NCBI RefSeq assembly: GCF_014654205.1 | Contig: NZ_BNAW01000002.1 | Span: forward strand, 310,001 to 374,000 | Length of the DNA stretch: 64,000 nucleotides | Origin: Amycolatopsis bullii | Lineage (GTDB): Bacteria > Actinomycetota > Actinomycetes > Mycobacteriales > Pseudonocardiaceae | Reading direction: 5' to 3' | Shown here: one piece after another, positions 16,139 to 23,833 of the stretch | How the letters are laid out: each line of letters opens with the position of its first letter | Position numbering within the stretch: position 1 is the stretch's first letter | Program-made: the position numbers and the translations under genes | The notes under the pieces: generated by a model | What the model saw: the letters and a program-made list of their open reading frames with translations, nothing else | What the model was told of the DNA's origin: nothing | Databases searched by the model: none

Positions 16139-17350
16139 GTGGGACGAAACGGGCCGCAGGTCGGAACTCCGGCGCACATGCGCGCACTGAACCAGCGCCT
16201 GGTCCTGGACCGGCTCCGCGTGCACGGCGAAGCGACGCGGCCCCGGATCGCCGCCGACACCGGATTGTCGAAACCCACGGTGGGCCAGGCCCTGCTCGAC
16301 CTGGAGCAGCACGGACTGGTCCGGACCACCGGGCGCAGCCTGGCCGGCCCGGGCCGCGCGGCGGTCGTCTACCAGGCCGCGCCGGACGCCGGGCACGTCG
16401 TGGGCGTCGACATCGGGCGCCGCGCGATCCGGATCGCCGTCGCCGACCTCGAAGGCAGCATCGTCGCGCGGCTCGACGAGCCCAACCGGTGCCGGTCGGC
16501 GAGCGCCTTGGTGCGCACGGTCGGCGAATCCGTCCAGCGCGCGGTGTCCTCGGCCGGGCTGAGCCCGCACGAGGTCGTCTCGACGGTGGTCGGCACCCCC
16601 GGCGTCCCCGATCCGGCGACCGGCACGGTGCACCGCGCCCCCAACCTGCCGGGCTGGGAACGGCGCGGAGTGCTGCACGAGCTCGTCTCGGCGCTGGCCG
16701 TCGCGGGCTCGGACGTGGTGGTGGAGAACGACGCGAACCTGTGCGCGGTGGGCGAGCACGCGCTCGGCGCGGCGCTGGGCGTGGACGTGCTGGTCTGCCT
16801 GACGGTCGGCACCGGGATCGGGATGGGCCTGCTGGTGGACGGCAAGCTGTTCCGCGGCGCGCACGGCGCGGCGGGCGAGATCGCGGACCTGCCCTTCGGC
16901 GTCCGGCCGTCGGGCGCGGGCGCGCGCCGCCCGGGGCCGGTGGAGACGGCGGCGGCGGGCCAGGCGGTGGTGGCCGCGGCCCGGGCCCGGGGGCTGGCGA
17001 AAGCGCGGTCGGCGAAGGACGTGTTCCGCCTGGCCCGCGCGGGCGACGAGGTGGCGCTCGGAGTGGTCGAGGAGGAGGCGGAGAAGCTGGCGTACGTGGT
17101 CGCCTCGGTCACGGCGGTCCTGGACCCGCGCCTGATCGTGCTGGGCGGCGGCATCGGCGGCAACACGGACCTGCTGGCCGGACCGATGCGCCGGGCACTG
17201 GCCACGACGACGCCGGTGGTCCCGGAGATCGTGGCCGGCCAGCTGGGCGAGGACGCGGTCCTGGCGGGAGCCATCGCGACGGCGCTGGGGACGGCGCGTG
17301 AGCTCGTGTTCGACCGCCGCGGCCTGAGCCGCGCCGCCGTCGACGCCTGA
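16139..17350 (+). CDS. ROK-family transcriptional repressor
   Basis: 403 residues from GTG at 16139, preceded by GGAGG. N-terminal winged helix-turn-helix (LNQRLVLDRLRVHGEATRPR; SKPTVGQALLDLEQHGLVRT), then the ROK fold with VVGVDIGRRAIRIAVADLEG, ENDANLCAVGEHALGAA, TVGTGIGMGLLVDGK and GGGIGGNTDLL. The CxCGxxGC zinc motif of classical NagC/XylR-type ROK proteins is absent: the position reads PSGAGARRPG. It sits opposite the permease/GH2/kinase operon with an operator between, so it probably represses that operon until a sugar or sugar phosphate binds. Confidence 0.9.
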   Translation: MGRNGPQVGTPAHMRALNQRLVLDRLRVHGEATRPRIAADTGLSKPTVGQALLDLEQHGLVRTTGRSLAGPGRAAVVYQAAPDAGHVVGVDIGRRAIRIAVADLEGSIVARLDEPNRCRSASALVRTVGESVQRAVSSAGLSPHEVVSTVVGTPGVPDPATGTVHRAPNLPGWERRGVLHELVSALAVAGSDVVVENDANLCAVGEHALGAALGVDVLVCLTVGTGIGMGLLVDGKLFRGAHGAAGEIADLPFGVRPSGAGARRPGPVETAAAGQAVVAAARARGLAKARSAKDVFRLARAGDEVALGVVEEEAEKLAYVVASVTAVLDPRLIVLGGGIGGNTDLLAGPMRRALATTTPVVPEIVAGQLGEDAVLAGAIATALGTARELVFDRRGLSRAAVDA

Positions 17351-17370
17351 CGGACGGCGTCCACACCGGA

Positions 17371-17616
17371 CTAGTCGGACGGCCCGCGCAGGGTGAGCAC
17401 CACCCGCAGTACGTACTCCACCGCCGTCGGGAACGCGGCCCCGCGCAGTTCCCCGCGGTCGGCGAGGTTGCGGGCGGCGAACTCCAGCTCCCGCTCGGGG
17501 CCGCCGCGCCGGACGACGAGCCCGGCGATCTCCTCGAAGTCGAGCTCGGGGTGGTCCAGGCGCGTCAAGGCGAACTCGATCATCAGGTCCTCGGCCGTCA
17601 CGTTCGCCTCCTTCAT
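17371..17616 (-). CDS. Hypothetical small protein
   Basis: 81 residues, acidic at the N-terminus (MKEANVTAEDLMIEFALTRL) with a helical middle and a hydrophobic C-terminal helix (AVEYVLRVVLTLRG) too short and amphipathic to be a clear membrane segment. No domain is recognised. It converges on the ROK repressor and is divergent from the MFS/TetR operon, whose operator starts 35 bp upstream of this start, so its own promoter may overlap that operator. Confidence 0.55.
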   Translation of the reverse strand: MKEANVTAEDLMIEFALTRLDHPELDFEEIAGLVVRRGGPERELEFAARNLADRGELRGAAFPTAVEYVLRVVLTLRGPSD

Positions 17617-17651
17617 CTCCCGCCAGCCTACTCGTGAGCGGTCTCACCAGG

Positions 17652-17681
17652 GTTACTGTACCGTCCAGACGGTATAGTAAC
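17652..17681. promoter_or_regulatory. TetR operator of the MFS/TetR operon
   Basis: A 30-bp near-perfect palindrome: arms GTTACTGTACCGTC and GACGGTATAGTAAC around a central CA, with one mismatched pair. It ends 4 bp before the exporter ATG, so a bound repressor would block initiation. The TetR gene is the second gene of the operon, the usual autoregulated arrangement. Confidence 0.85.
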
Positions 17682-17685
17682 TGGC

Positions 17686-19176
17686 ATGACCTCCACCCTG
17701 CCGACCTCCGCCGGGCTGTTGAGCCCCCGTCGCCGCTGGGCCGCGCTGGGCGTCCTCGTCGGCGCCGTGCTCCTGCTCGCGGTCGACGGCACCGTGCTCT
17801 ACCTGGCCGTACCGTCCCTGACCCGCGAACTCGCGCCGACCGCCACCGAAATCCTGTGGATCGGGGACGTCTACTCCCTCGCGCTGGCCGGGCTGCTCGT
17901 CACCGCCGGAAACCTCGCCGACCGGTTCGGGCGCAAGAAGGTGCTGCTCCTCGGGACCGCGGCGTTCGGGCTCGCCTCCGCGCTGGCCGCCTTCTCCCCC
18001 ACCGCCGGCGTGCTCGTCGTCGCCCGGCTGCTGCTCGGGATCGCCGGCGCGACGATCATGCCGTCGACGTTGTCGCTCATCCGGACGCTGTTCGCCGACC
18101 CGCGCGAGCGCACCCGCGCCATCGCAATCTGGTCGGCCGGCTCCGGCGGGGGCATCGCGCTGGGCCCGCTGGTCGGCGGGACGCTGCTCGAGCACTACTG
18201 GTGGGGCTCGGTGTTCCTGATCAACGTGCCGATCGTGGTCGTCTTCCTCATCGCGGGCGCGTGGCTGCTGCCGGAGTCGCGCGACCCGGATCCGGGGCGG
18301 TTCGACCTGCTCTCGGCCGGGCTCTCGCTGGCCGCGGTCGTGCCGCTGGTCTACGCGGTCAAGCACACCGTCAGCGCGGGGCCCGACGTCCAGGTGGGCG
18401 TGGCAGCGGCGCTCGGGCTGGTGTCCGGCGTCCTGTTCCTCCGCCGTCAGCGGCGGGCGGCGGCGCCCTTGATCGACGTCACGCTGTTCCGCAACGGCGC
18501 TTTCAGCGGCGCGGTCCTGGCCAACTTCATCGCGGTTTTCGCGCTGATGGGCCTGCTGTTCTTCTTCTCGCAGTACCTGCAGCTCGTCCGCGGCTTCTCG
18601 CCGTTGCAGGCGGGGTTCGCGGAGATGCCCGCGACGCTCGCCTCGATCGCCGTCGTGGCCGCGGTCGGCGTGGTCGCCGGACGGCTCGGCCGGGGCCGGG
18701 CCGTGGCGGCGGGCCTCGCCGTCGCCGCACTGGGCCTCGCGCTGGTCTCGGTCGCCGAACGGGCGCCGCAGTACTGGTGGCTGGGCCTGACTCTCGTGCC
18801 GGTCGGGCTCGGCGTCGGGCTGGCGCTGACGCTGACCGTCGATTCGGTGCTGTCGGCCGTCCCGCGGGACAAGGCCGGTTCGGCGTCGGCCATCTCCGAG
18901 ACGGCGTACGAACTCGGGGCGGCGCTGGGCATCGCGATCCTCGGCTCGGTGGTGAACCTGGTCTACCGCGCGTTCCTGCCGGCGGGCCCGGTCCCCGGCG
19001 AAGTCCGCGACTCCCTGGCCGCAGCCGCGAGCGTGCTGGACCCGGGCTCCGAACTCGCCCGCGCGGCACGGGAAGCCTTCACCGGCGCCATGCAGGTGAC
19101 GTCCCTCGCGGCGGCCGCCGTCACCGCCGTCGCCGCGGTGATCGCCTGGCGTACCATTCCGTCCGGAAAGGACTGA
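17686..19176 (+). CDS. MFS drug exporter, 14-TM DHA2 family
   Basis: 496 residues with 14 predicted membrane helices. The first helix reads VLLLAVDGTVLYLAVPSLTR (motif D1-like), the loop after TM2 is GNLADRFGRKKVLLLGTAAF (motif A), and motif C-like glycines follow in TM5 (GSGGGIALGPLVGG). This is the EmrB/QacA type: proton-driven export of drugs or the cell's own metabolites. It is cotranscribed with the TetR gene 2 bp downstream and regulated from the operator just upstream of the start. Confidence 0.92.
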   Translation: MTSTLPTSAGLLSPRRRWAALGVLVGAVLLLAVDGTVLYLAVPSLTRELAPTATEILWIGDVYSLALAGLLVTAGNLADRFGRKKVLLLGTAAFGLASALAAFSPTAGVLVVARLLLGIAGATIMPSTLSLIRTLFADPRERTRAIAIWSAGSGGGIALGPLVGGTLLEHYWWGSVFLINVPIVVVFLIAGAWLLPESRDPDPGRFDLLSAGLSLAAVVPLVYAVKHTVSAGPDVQVGVAAALGLVSGVLFLRRQRRAAAPLIDVTLFRNGAFSGAVLANFIAVFALMGLLFFFSQYLQLVRGFSPLQAGFAEMPATLASIAVVAAVGVVAGRLGRGRAVAAGLAVAALGLALVSVAERAPQYWWLGLTLVPVGLGVGLALTLTVDSVLSAVPRDKAGSASAISETAYELGAALGIAILGSVVNLVYRAFLPAGPVPGEVRDSLAAAASVLDPGSELARAAREAFTGAMQVTSLAAAAVTAVAAVIAWRTIPSGKD

Positions 19177-19178
19177 CG

Positions 19179-19736
19179 ATGCCTCGCAAGGCCGGGCGCA
19201 GCCCGGAGGAAACGCGCCGCGCGCTGCTCGACGCCGCCGCGACGGTCATCCGCACCCGCGGGGTGTCGGCCTCCCTCGACGACATCGCCCGGGCGGCCGG
19301 CGTGTCGAAAGGCGGGCTGCTGTACCACTTCCCCGCCAAGGACGCGCTGGTGCGCACGCTCGCCCAGGACCTGCTCGACACGTTCCGCACCGAGGTGCAA
19401 GCCGCACTCGACCCGGCCGACACCGCCCCGGGCCGGCTGACGCGCGCGTACGTCCGGGCGTCGCTGGACACCTCCTACGACGAGGTGGCGGTCCGCGAGA
19501 CCATCGCCCTGATCGCCCAGCTGATCTCGATCCCCGAGATCGCCGACCTGGCCCGCGCGGACGCGCAGAGGTGGGACCGCGAGCTCCGCGACGACGGCCT
19601 CCCGGGCGACGTCGTCACCCTGGTGATCGCCGCGGCGGACGGCGCGAGCACGGCGCCCCTGTGGGGTGCGGGCATCGACGTGGCGGCGGCTCGGAAGCTG
19701 GAGCAGCAGCTCCTCGCCCTGACCCGGACCGCCTGA
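19179..19736 (+). CDS. TetR-family repressor of the adjacent exporter
   Basis: 185 residues. N-terminal TetR helix-turn-helix: RRALLDAAATVIRTRGVSAS, then DDIARAAGVSKGGLLYHFPA. The alpha-helical C-terminal part would bind an inducer. ATG at 19179 is 2 bp after the exporter stop and has GGAAAGGA upstream. The 30-bp palindrome at 17652-17681 is the obvious target. The ligand is probably a substrate of the exporter; nothing in the sequence tells which. Confidence 0.92.
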   Translation: MPRKAGRSPEETRRALLDAAATVIRTRGVSASLDDIARAAGVSKGGLLYHFPAKDALVRTLAQDLLDTFRTEVQAALDPADTAPGRLTRAYVRASLDTSYDEVAVRETIALIAQLISIPEIADLARADAQRWDRELRDDGLPGDVVTLVIAAADGASTAPLWGAGIDVAAARKLEQQLLALTRTA

Positions 19737-19765
19737 CCGGCCGCTGTCAACCCGACTTCAGTACT

Positions 19766-19784
19766 GGGAAATCACCACTTCCCG
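19766..19784 (+). promoter_or_regulatory. Promoter motif shared with the cutinase gene
   Basis: GGGAAATCACCACTTCCCG lies 102 bp upstream of the snapalysin ATG. A nearly identical block occurs at 55426-55443 upstream of the cutinase gene, and both promoters also contain a GCAATTCCG block nearer the gene. GGGAA and TTCCC form inverted half-sites. A common regulator of secreted enzymes could bind here. The 149-bp gap 19737-19885 contains nothing else I recognise. Confidence 0.45.
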
Positions 19785-19885
19785 AGCCCTACGTTAGTCG
19801 GCTCCGGTAAAGGTGTCTTGGCGGTAAATTCTCGACAGCGCGCGCAATTCCGGCAAATCCCCGTCCCCCCACGAGGAGTCTTCCG

Positions 19886-20440
19886 ATGTCGAGGAAGTTC
19901 GCCCTGGCCGGCGCCGTTGCGCTTGCCTTGACCGTGACCCCGCTCGCCGCGGGCACCGCGTCGGCCGCCACCGAGCAGCAAGCCGCCGTCACCACGGTCT
20001 ACTACAGCACCTCCAGCGCACCGTCGTTCCGCTCGGTGATCAACGCCGGTGCCGCCAACTGGAACAACAGCGTTACCAACGTCCGGCTCGTGGAGCGCAA
20101 CTCCGGTGGCGCGAGCCTGCGCTACACCGAGGGCAACGACCCCCGCGGCTCCTACGCCTCCACCAACGGGCACGGCAGCGGCACCATCTTCATCGACTAC
20201 ACCCAGGCCCGCCAGTACAACCCGACCCGCATCGCGGCGCACGAGACCGGGCACGCCCTCGGGCTGCCCGACCACTACTCGGGCCCGTGCTCCGAGCTGA
20301 TGTCGGGTGGCGGCCCCGGCCCGTCCTGCACCAACGCGGTCCCGAACGCGACCGAGCGCGCCCGGGTCAACCAGCTGTGGGCCAACGGGCTCGTCGCGGC
20401 CAACGCCGAGCGGGTCTACGAAACCGTCTACGGCTACTGA
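19886..20440 (+). CDS. Snapalysin-like secreted zinc metalloprotease (family M7)
   Basis: 184 residues with signal peptide ([20 protein letters not shown], cleavage near ASA) and a short propeptide. The mature start [12 protein letters not shown] and the zinc motif [15 protein letters not shown] (HExxHxxGxxD) identify the small neutral protease family of actinomycetes, in which the aspartate is the third zinc ligand. Two cysteines flank the C-terminal loop (GPCSELM, PSCTN) and probably form a disulfide. It digests extracellular protein. The gene is monocistronic, with a strong hairpin after the stop. Confidence 0.93.
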   Translation: MSRKFALAGAVALALTVTPLAAGTASAATEQQAAVTTVYYSTSSAPSFRSVINAGAANWNNSVTNVRLVERNSGGASLRYTEGNDPRGSYASTNGHGSGTIFIDYTQARQYNPTRIAAHETGHALGLPDHYSGPCSELMSGGGPGPSCTNAVPNATERARVNQLWANGLVAANAERVYETVYGY

Positions 20441-20448
20441 GTGCGTGA

Positions 20449-20481
20449 GTTGTGGCCCGGGCCCGGTGCCCGGGCCACAAC
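20449..20481. terminator. Terminator hairpin after snapalysin
   Basis: A perfect 14-bp stem (GTTGTGGCCCGGGC and its complement) with a 5-nt loop starts 8 bp after the snapalysin stop. No U-tract is present. Confidence 0.85.
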
Positions 20482-20547
20482 CCTGTCCGGGTCGATCTCG
20501 GTGAACGTCCCGATGTGACACAGCTCGGCCGTCAATACGGTCAAAGC

Positions 20548-21654
20548 ATGCGAAAATCCCTTCTTGCCGCCGGGCTCGCCGGCGTCCTCCTGCTGACCGC
20601 GCTCCCCGCTCACGCGGCCACCCGGCTCTCCTTGCCCGCGCCCACCGGGCCGTACGCTGTCGGCAGCGTCGACCTGCACCTCGTCGACCACGCACGGCCG
20701 GATCCCTGGGTCGCCGGGACGACCCGGGAACTCATGGTGACCCTCCGCTATCCCGCCCGCTCCGGCGGTGGTCCGAAGGCGCCGTACCTTCCGCCGTCAG
20801 CCGCGCCGATCGTGGCCGACGAAGACGCGCGCGTGCTCGGCATCGCCGCCGGCCGGCTCGGCTACACCTTCCCCACGCACGCCCGCGCCGGCGTTCCCGC
20901 GGCCGGGGGGCGGCGGCCGGTCGTGCTCTACTCGCCCAGCGCCAAGTACCCGCGCTCGGTCGGCACCGCGCTGCTGGAGCAGCTCACCAGCGAGGGCTAC
21001 GTGACGGTGGCGATCGACCACACGCACGAGCCCGCCGCGGTGGAGTTCCCCGGTGGCCGCGTCGAACGGCGGGTCCTGCCGTCCGGGCCCGAAGCGGGCC
21101 GGCGGCTCATCGCCACCCGGGTGGCCGACACCCGGTTCGTCCTCGACGCGCTGGAAACCCTGGCGCGCGGCGGGAATCCGGACGCCGGGCAGCGCAAGCT
21201 CCCGGCCGGGCTGACCCCGGACGTCTCCCGCGTCGGCATGTTCGGCCATTCCGCCGGCGGGTTCACCACCGCGGAAACCATGGTGTCGGACGCCCGCATC
21301 GACGCCGGGGCCGACCTCGACGGCAGCATGGCGTACTCCCAGTCGGCGCGCGAATTCGGCCGCGCCGCCGGCGAAGGCCTCGACCAGCCCTTCCTGCTGC
21401 TGAGCGCGGGGGACCACAGTGCGGCGTCCGACCCGTCGTGGCAGGAGTTCCTCGTCCACCAGCGTGGCCCGGTCCGCGAAGTGCGCGTCCCGGACGGCGA
21501 GCACTTCAGCTACACCGACTACCAGGTGCTCCTCCCCCAGCTCGGCCTGGATCCCGCGGCGGTCGCGCCGTTCATCGGAACCGTCGACGCCGGAAGCAGC
21601 TTCGCCACCCAGAAAGCGGCCCTCAGCGCCTTCTTCGGTGCACTAGCTTGCTAG
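20548..21654 (+). CDS. Secreted alpha/beta hydrolase, PAF-acetylhydrolase/lipase-like
   Basis: 368 residues with signal peptide (MRKSLLAAGLAGVLLLTALP, cleavage at AHA/AT). The nucleophile elbow is GMFGHSAGGFTTAE. Segments RRPVVLYSPSAKYPRS and GYVTVAIDHTHEPAAVEFPG are typical of the family around platelet-activating-factor acetylhydrolase isoform II and actinobacterial lipases. The catalytic histidine is probably in PDGEHFSYTD. A role in ester or phospholipid hydrolysis outside the cell is likely. Its stop codon lies inside the repeat operator of the downstream RHH gene. Confidence 0.85.
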   Translation: MRKSLLAAGLAGVLLLTALPAHAATRLSLPAPTGPYAVGSVDLHLVDHARPDPWVAGTTRELMVTLRYPARSGGGPKAPYLPPSAAPIVADEDARVLGIAAGRLGYTFPTHARAGVPAAGGRRPVVLYSPSAKYPRSVGTALLEQLTSEGYVTVAIDHTHEPAAVEFPGGRVERRVLPSGPEAGRRLIATRVADTRFVLDALETLARGGNPDAGQRKLPAGLTPDVSRVGMFGHSAGGFTTAETMVSDARIDAGADLDGSMAYSQSAREFGRAAGEGLDQPFLLLSAGDHSAASDPSWQEFLVHQRGPVREVRVPDGEHFSYTDYQVLLPQLGLDPAAVAPFIGTVDAGSSFATQKAALSAFFGALAC

Positions 21655-21666
21655 CATGCTAGCCTG
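21643..21666. promoter_or_regulatory. Three tandem 8-bp repeats, RHH operator
   Basis: CTAGCTTG, CTAGCATG and CTAGCCTG follow one another without gaps, embedding the perfect palindrome GCTAGCATGCTAGC (21650-21663). They overlap the previous stop and end 5 bp before the GTG of the ribbon-helix-helix gene. Tandem sites at 8-bp spacing fit cooperative binding of RHH dimers, so autoregulation is likely. Confidence 0.7.
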
Positions 21667-21671
21667 TCCGC

Positions 21672-21830
21672 GTGGGCGATGAAGACGTGAAGCAGTTCAA
21701 CGTGTACCTGCCGATCGGGTTGATCCGGCAGGTCAAGCACCGGGCCGTCGAGACCGGGCAGTCGCTTTCGGCGCTCGTCGCCGCCGCGCTGCGCGCCTAT
21801 CTCGCCACCGATCACGACGAGGAGCACTGA
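21672..21830 (+). CDS. Small ribbon-helix-helix (CopG-like) DNA-binding protein
   Basis: 52 residues from GTG at 21672. The sequence [20 protein letters not shown] supplies a beta strand and first helix, and [18 protein letters not shown] the second helix of a classic RHH fold. An antitoxin role is possible in general for the family, but the neighbour one base downstream is a VOC protein, not a toxin. A repressor of its own operon acting on the tandem repeats upstream is the better reading. Confidence 0.8.
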   Translation: MGDEDVKQFNVYLPIGLIRQVKHRAVETGQSLSALVAAALRAYLATDHDEEH

Positions 21831-21831
21831 C

Positions 21832-22176
21832 ATGACGACCGAGGGCATCGAGGCGATGTACCTGGAAACGCACAACTGGGGCAAGGCGGCCAAGTTCTTC
21901 CAGGCCCTGGGGTACGAAATCGACTTCGCGACCGACCACAACTCCGGGCAGCTGCGCAACGGCGACGGCCCGTGGCTGTTCATCGCCGAGGTCCCCGAGA
22001 GCCAGGAGCCACGGACGCAGATCGTGTTCAAGGTCCCGGACGCCGACAAGTTCGAGGCCGACGACGTCGTCGAAGTCGTCACCCCGTTCGAGGAAACCCA
22101 TTACGGCACCAGGGAAATGACCGTCCGCGATCCCGACGGGCGGACGTGGACGCTGTCGGCGCCGGGGAAGGCCTGA
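21832..22176 (+). CDS. VOC-superfamily (glyoxalase-like) protein
   Basis: 114 residues, one base after the RHH stop. MYLETHNWGKAAKFFQALGY is the first beta-alpha unit of the vicinal oxygen chelate fold, and MTVRDPDGRTWTLSAPGK the last, with the usual phenylalanine replaced by tryptophan. Single-domain members of this length act as dimers in drug or metal binding or in small-molecule conversion; the activity is not predictable. Cotranscribed with the RHH gene before and the methyltransferase after. Confidence 0.85.
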   Translation: MTTEGIEAMYLETHNWGKAAKFFQALGYEIDFATDHNSGQLRNGDGPWLFIAEVPESQEPRTQIVFKVPDADKFEADDVVEVVTPFEETHYGTREMTVRDPDGRTWTLSAPGKA

Positions 22177-22178
22177 CG

Positions 22179-23054
22179 GTGGCCGCGCCGGACAGCACGG
22201 CGGTGCGGACCGCGTTGTGGCGGGCCCTGCACGTCGCCGTCGATCCGCCGCCGCACGTCTTCGCCGACGAGCTCGGCCTGCGGCTGGCCGGCCCGGGTGC
22301 GGGGTGGCGGCAGCGCGACGACATGGACCCGGCCACCGCCGGCCGCTACCGGGCCGGCATCGTGGCCCGGGCCCGGTTCGTCGAGGACCTGGTCGCCGAG
22401 CAGGCCGCCCGGGGCGTCGGCCAGTACGTCATCCTCGGGGCCGGGCTGGACACCTTCGCCCAGCGGCGCCCGGAAATCGCGTCCCGCCTGCGCGTGTTCG
22501 AAGTGGACCAGCCGGGCCCGCAGGCCTGGAAACGCGCCCGGCTGGCCGAACTCGGCCTCGGCGTGCCGGACTGGCTGCACTTCGTGCCGGTCGACTTCGA
22601 GACGACGCCGTGGTGGGACCGGCTCGCCGCCGCGGGCTTCGCCCCGGACGAACCGGCGGTCGTGGCGTCCACCGGAGTCAGCATGTACCTGTCGAAGGAG
22701 GCGAACGCGGCCACGCTGCGCCGGATCGCCGGGTTCGCCCCCGGCACCACGCTGGCGATGACGTTCATGCTGCCGGCCGGCCTCCTCGACGAGGGCGAGC
22801 GCGCCCGCCACCTGGCCACCGCCCGGCGCGCGGAGGCGGCGGGGACGCCGTTCGTCAGTTCCTTCTCCCCGGCGGAAATGCTGACGATGGCCCGCGAGGC
22901 CGGGTTCCGGGACGCGGTGCACGTCTCGGGCGCCGAGCTGGATTCGCGGTACTTCGCGGACCCCGCCGACGGGCTCCGCGTCGTGCGAGGCGAGGAATTC
23001 CTCGTCGCTACGGCCGGGGCTGCTGCCCGAGGTACGCACGCAGCATCGTCTTGA
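22179..23054 (+). CDS. LCMT-family SAM-dependent methyltransferase
   Basis: 291 residues from GTG at 22179, 2 bp after the VOC stop. The N-terminal STAVRTALWRALHVAVDPPP, the YVILGAGLDTFAQRRPE motif and VFEVDQPGPQAWKRARLAEL are hallmarks of the leucine carboxyl methyltransferase/Ppm2-like group common in actinobacteria, many of which methylate small metabolites. ASTGVSMYLSKEANAATLRR is the post-II segment. The end overlaps the convergent TetR gene by 47 bp. The substrate is unknown. Confidence 0.88.
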   Translation: MAAPDSTAVRTALWRALHVAVDPPPHVFADELGLRLAGPGAGWRQRDDMDPATAGRYRAGIVARARFVEDLVAEQAARGVGQYVILGAGLDTFAQRRPEIASRLRVFEVDQPGPQAWKRARLAELGLGVPDWLHFVPVDFETTPWWDRLAAAGFAPDEPAVVASTGVSMYLSKEANAATLRRIAGFAPGTTLAMTFMLPAGLLDEGERARHLATARRAEAAGTPFVSSFSPAEMLTMAREAGFRDAVHVSGAELDSRYFADPADGLRVVRGEEFLVATAGAAARGTHAASS

Positions 23055-23616
23055 CCGGCTCCAGGAGTTCCGGGGAGCCGTCGCCGCGGAACGCCTCCTG
23101 GATCACGGCATCGGCGGCGAGGAACGCCGTGCGGCACGCCACGGCGGCCTCGTAGTCGTCGTACAGCAGGTGCTGCGCGACGAGGATGCGGTGCACGCCG
23201 GTGGCCATCACGCGCTTGTGCGCGAGGTCGGCTTCCCGGGTTCCGTCGGTGAGGCCGCGGCCGAACCACAGCGCGCGGAACCCGGGTTCGGCGCGGTAGA
23301 GCCCGGCGAAGGCGTCGACGAGCAGGCCGACCGGATCGGTCCACTCCTCCCGCGCCGCCTGCTCGGCGAAGGAGTCCATCAGCTCTTCCAGGCGGGCGAG
23401 GTAGAGCTCGCCCAGCGCCTCGGTGATGGCGTCGCGATCCGGCAGGTACTGGTACAGGGCGCCCACCGAGACGCCGGCCTCGGCGGCGACGCGGGTCGTC
23501 GTCAGCGCTTCGACGCCTTCTTCGCCGAGCAGGCGATCGGCGGCCGCGAGCACCTTGGCGACCTTCTCGCGCGACCGCGCCTGGCGCGGCACCCGGCGCA
23601 GCCGGCTCTCGGTCAT
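23008..23616 (-). CDS. TetR-family regulator
   Basis: 202 residues from ATG at 23616 (MTESRLRRVPRQARSREKVA). The HTH reads TTTRVAAEAGVSVGALYQYL, with the strongly conserved YQYLPDRDAI turn. An upstream in-frame ATG at 23655 would add 13 residues rich in Asn/Gln, but that extension is just the translation of the operator palindrome, so the shorter start is preferred. It overlaps the 3' end of the methyltransferase gene on the other strand. The target may be itself or the divergent locus with the tRNA-like genes. Confidence 0.88.
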   Translation of the reverse strand: MTESRLRRVPRQARSREKVAKVLAAADRLLGEEGVEALTTTRVAAEAGVSVGALYQYLPDRDAITEALGELYLARLEELMDSFAEQAAREEWTDPVGLLVDAFAGLYRAEPGFRALWFGRGLTDGTREADLAHKRVMATGVHRILVAQHLLYDDYEAAVACRTAFLAADAVIQEAFRGDGSPELLEPVKTMLRAYLGQQPRP

Positions 23617-23629
23617 CCGCTCCCCAACC

Positions 23630-23654
23630 TGAATCTGACTTTGATTCAGATTCA
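23630..23654. promoter_or_regulatory. TetR operator
   Basis: Perfect 9-bp inverted repeat TGAATCTGA and TCAGATTCA separated by 7 bp, 13 bp upstream of the TetR ATG. It is probably the autoregulatory site. The next 100 bp (23655-23754) are GC-rich and hold no gene; a TTACCCT at 23731 could be part of a promoter for the tRNA-like genes. Confidence 0.75.
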
Positions 23655-23754
23655 TCGTAACCCCGGACGGCGGCCCCGGCGAGCCCGGCGACGGCCCGGA
23701 AAGTCGGTCGCCCCGCGCCCCCACCGCGGCTTACCCTTTCCGGTGCGGGAATCG

Positions 23755-23823
23755 CATGGAGTGGATCAGCGGCAGATCGCCCGGCTCGGACCGGGGGGCG
23801 CGGGTTCGAGTCCCGCCTCCATG
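23755..23823 (+). ncRNA. tRNA-like cloverleaf 1 (CGG in a 6-nt anticodon loop)
   Basis: All four arms can be drawn with perfect pairing. Acceptor stem CATGGAG/CTCCATG (23755-23761 with 23817-23823), U8, D-arm GATC-AGCGGCA-GATC with the GG pair in its loop, anticodon stem CCCGG/CCGGG (23780-23784 with 23791-23795), a 4-nt variable region, and T-arm GCGGG-TTCGAGT-CCCGC. The anticodon loop CTCGGA has 6 nt instead of 7; U33 is followed by CGG and A37, so it is proline-like but short by one base. No CCA is encoded. It is not an ordinary tRNA and may be a dedicated tRNA mimic for the downstream protein. Confidence 0.75.
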
Positions 23824-23833
23824 TCCCCCGCAG

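Noticed and set aside
21672..22176. Toxin-antitoxin pair (RHH plus next gene)
   Set aside because: The second gene is a VOC-fold protein with no RelE, MazF or PIN features.
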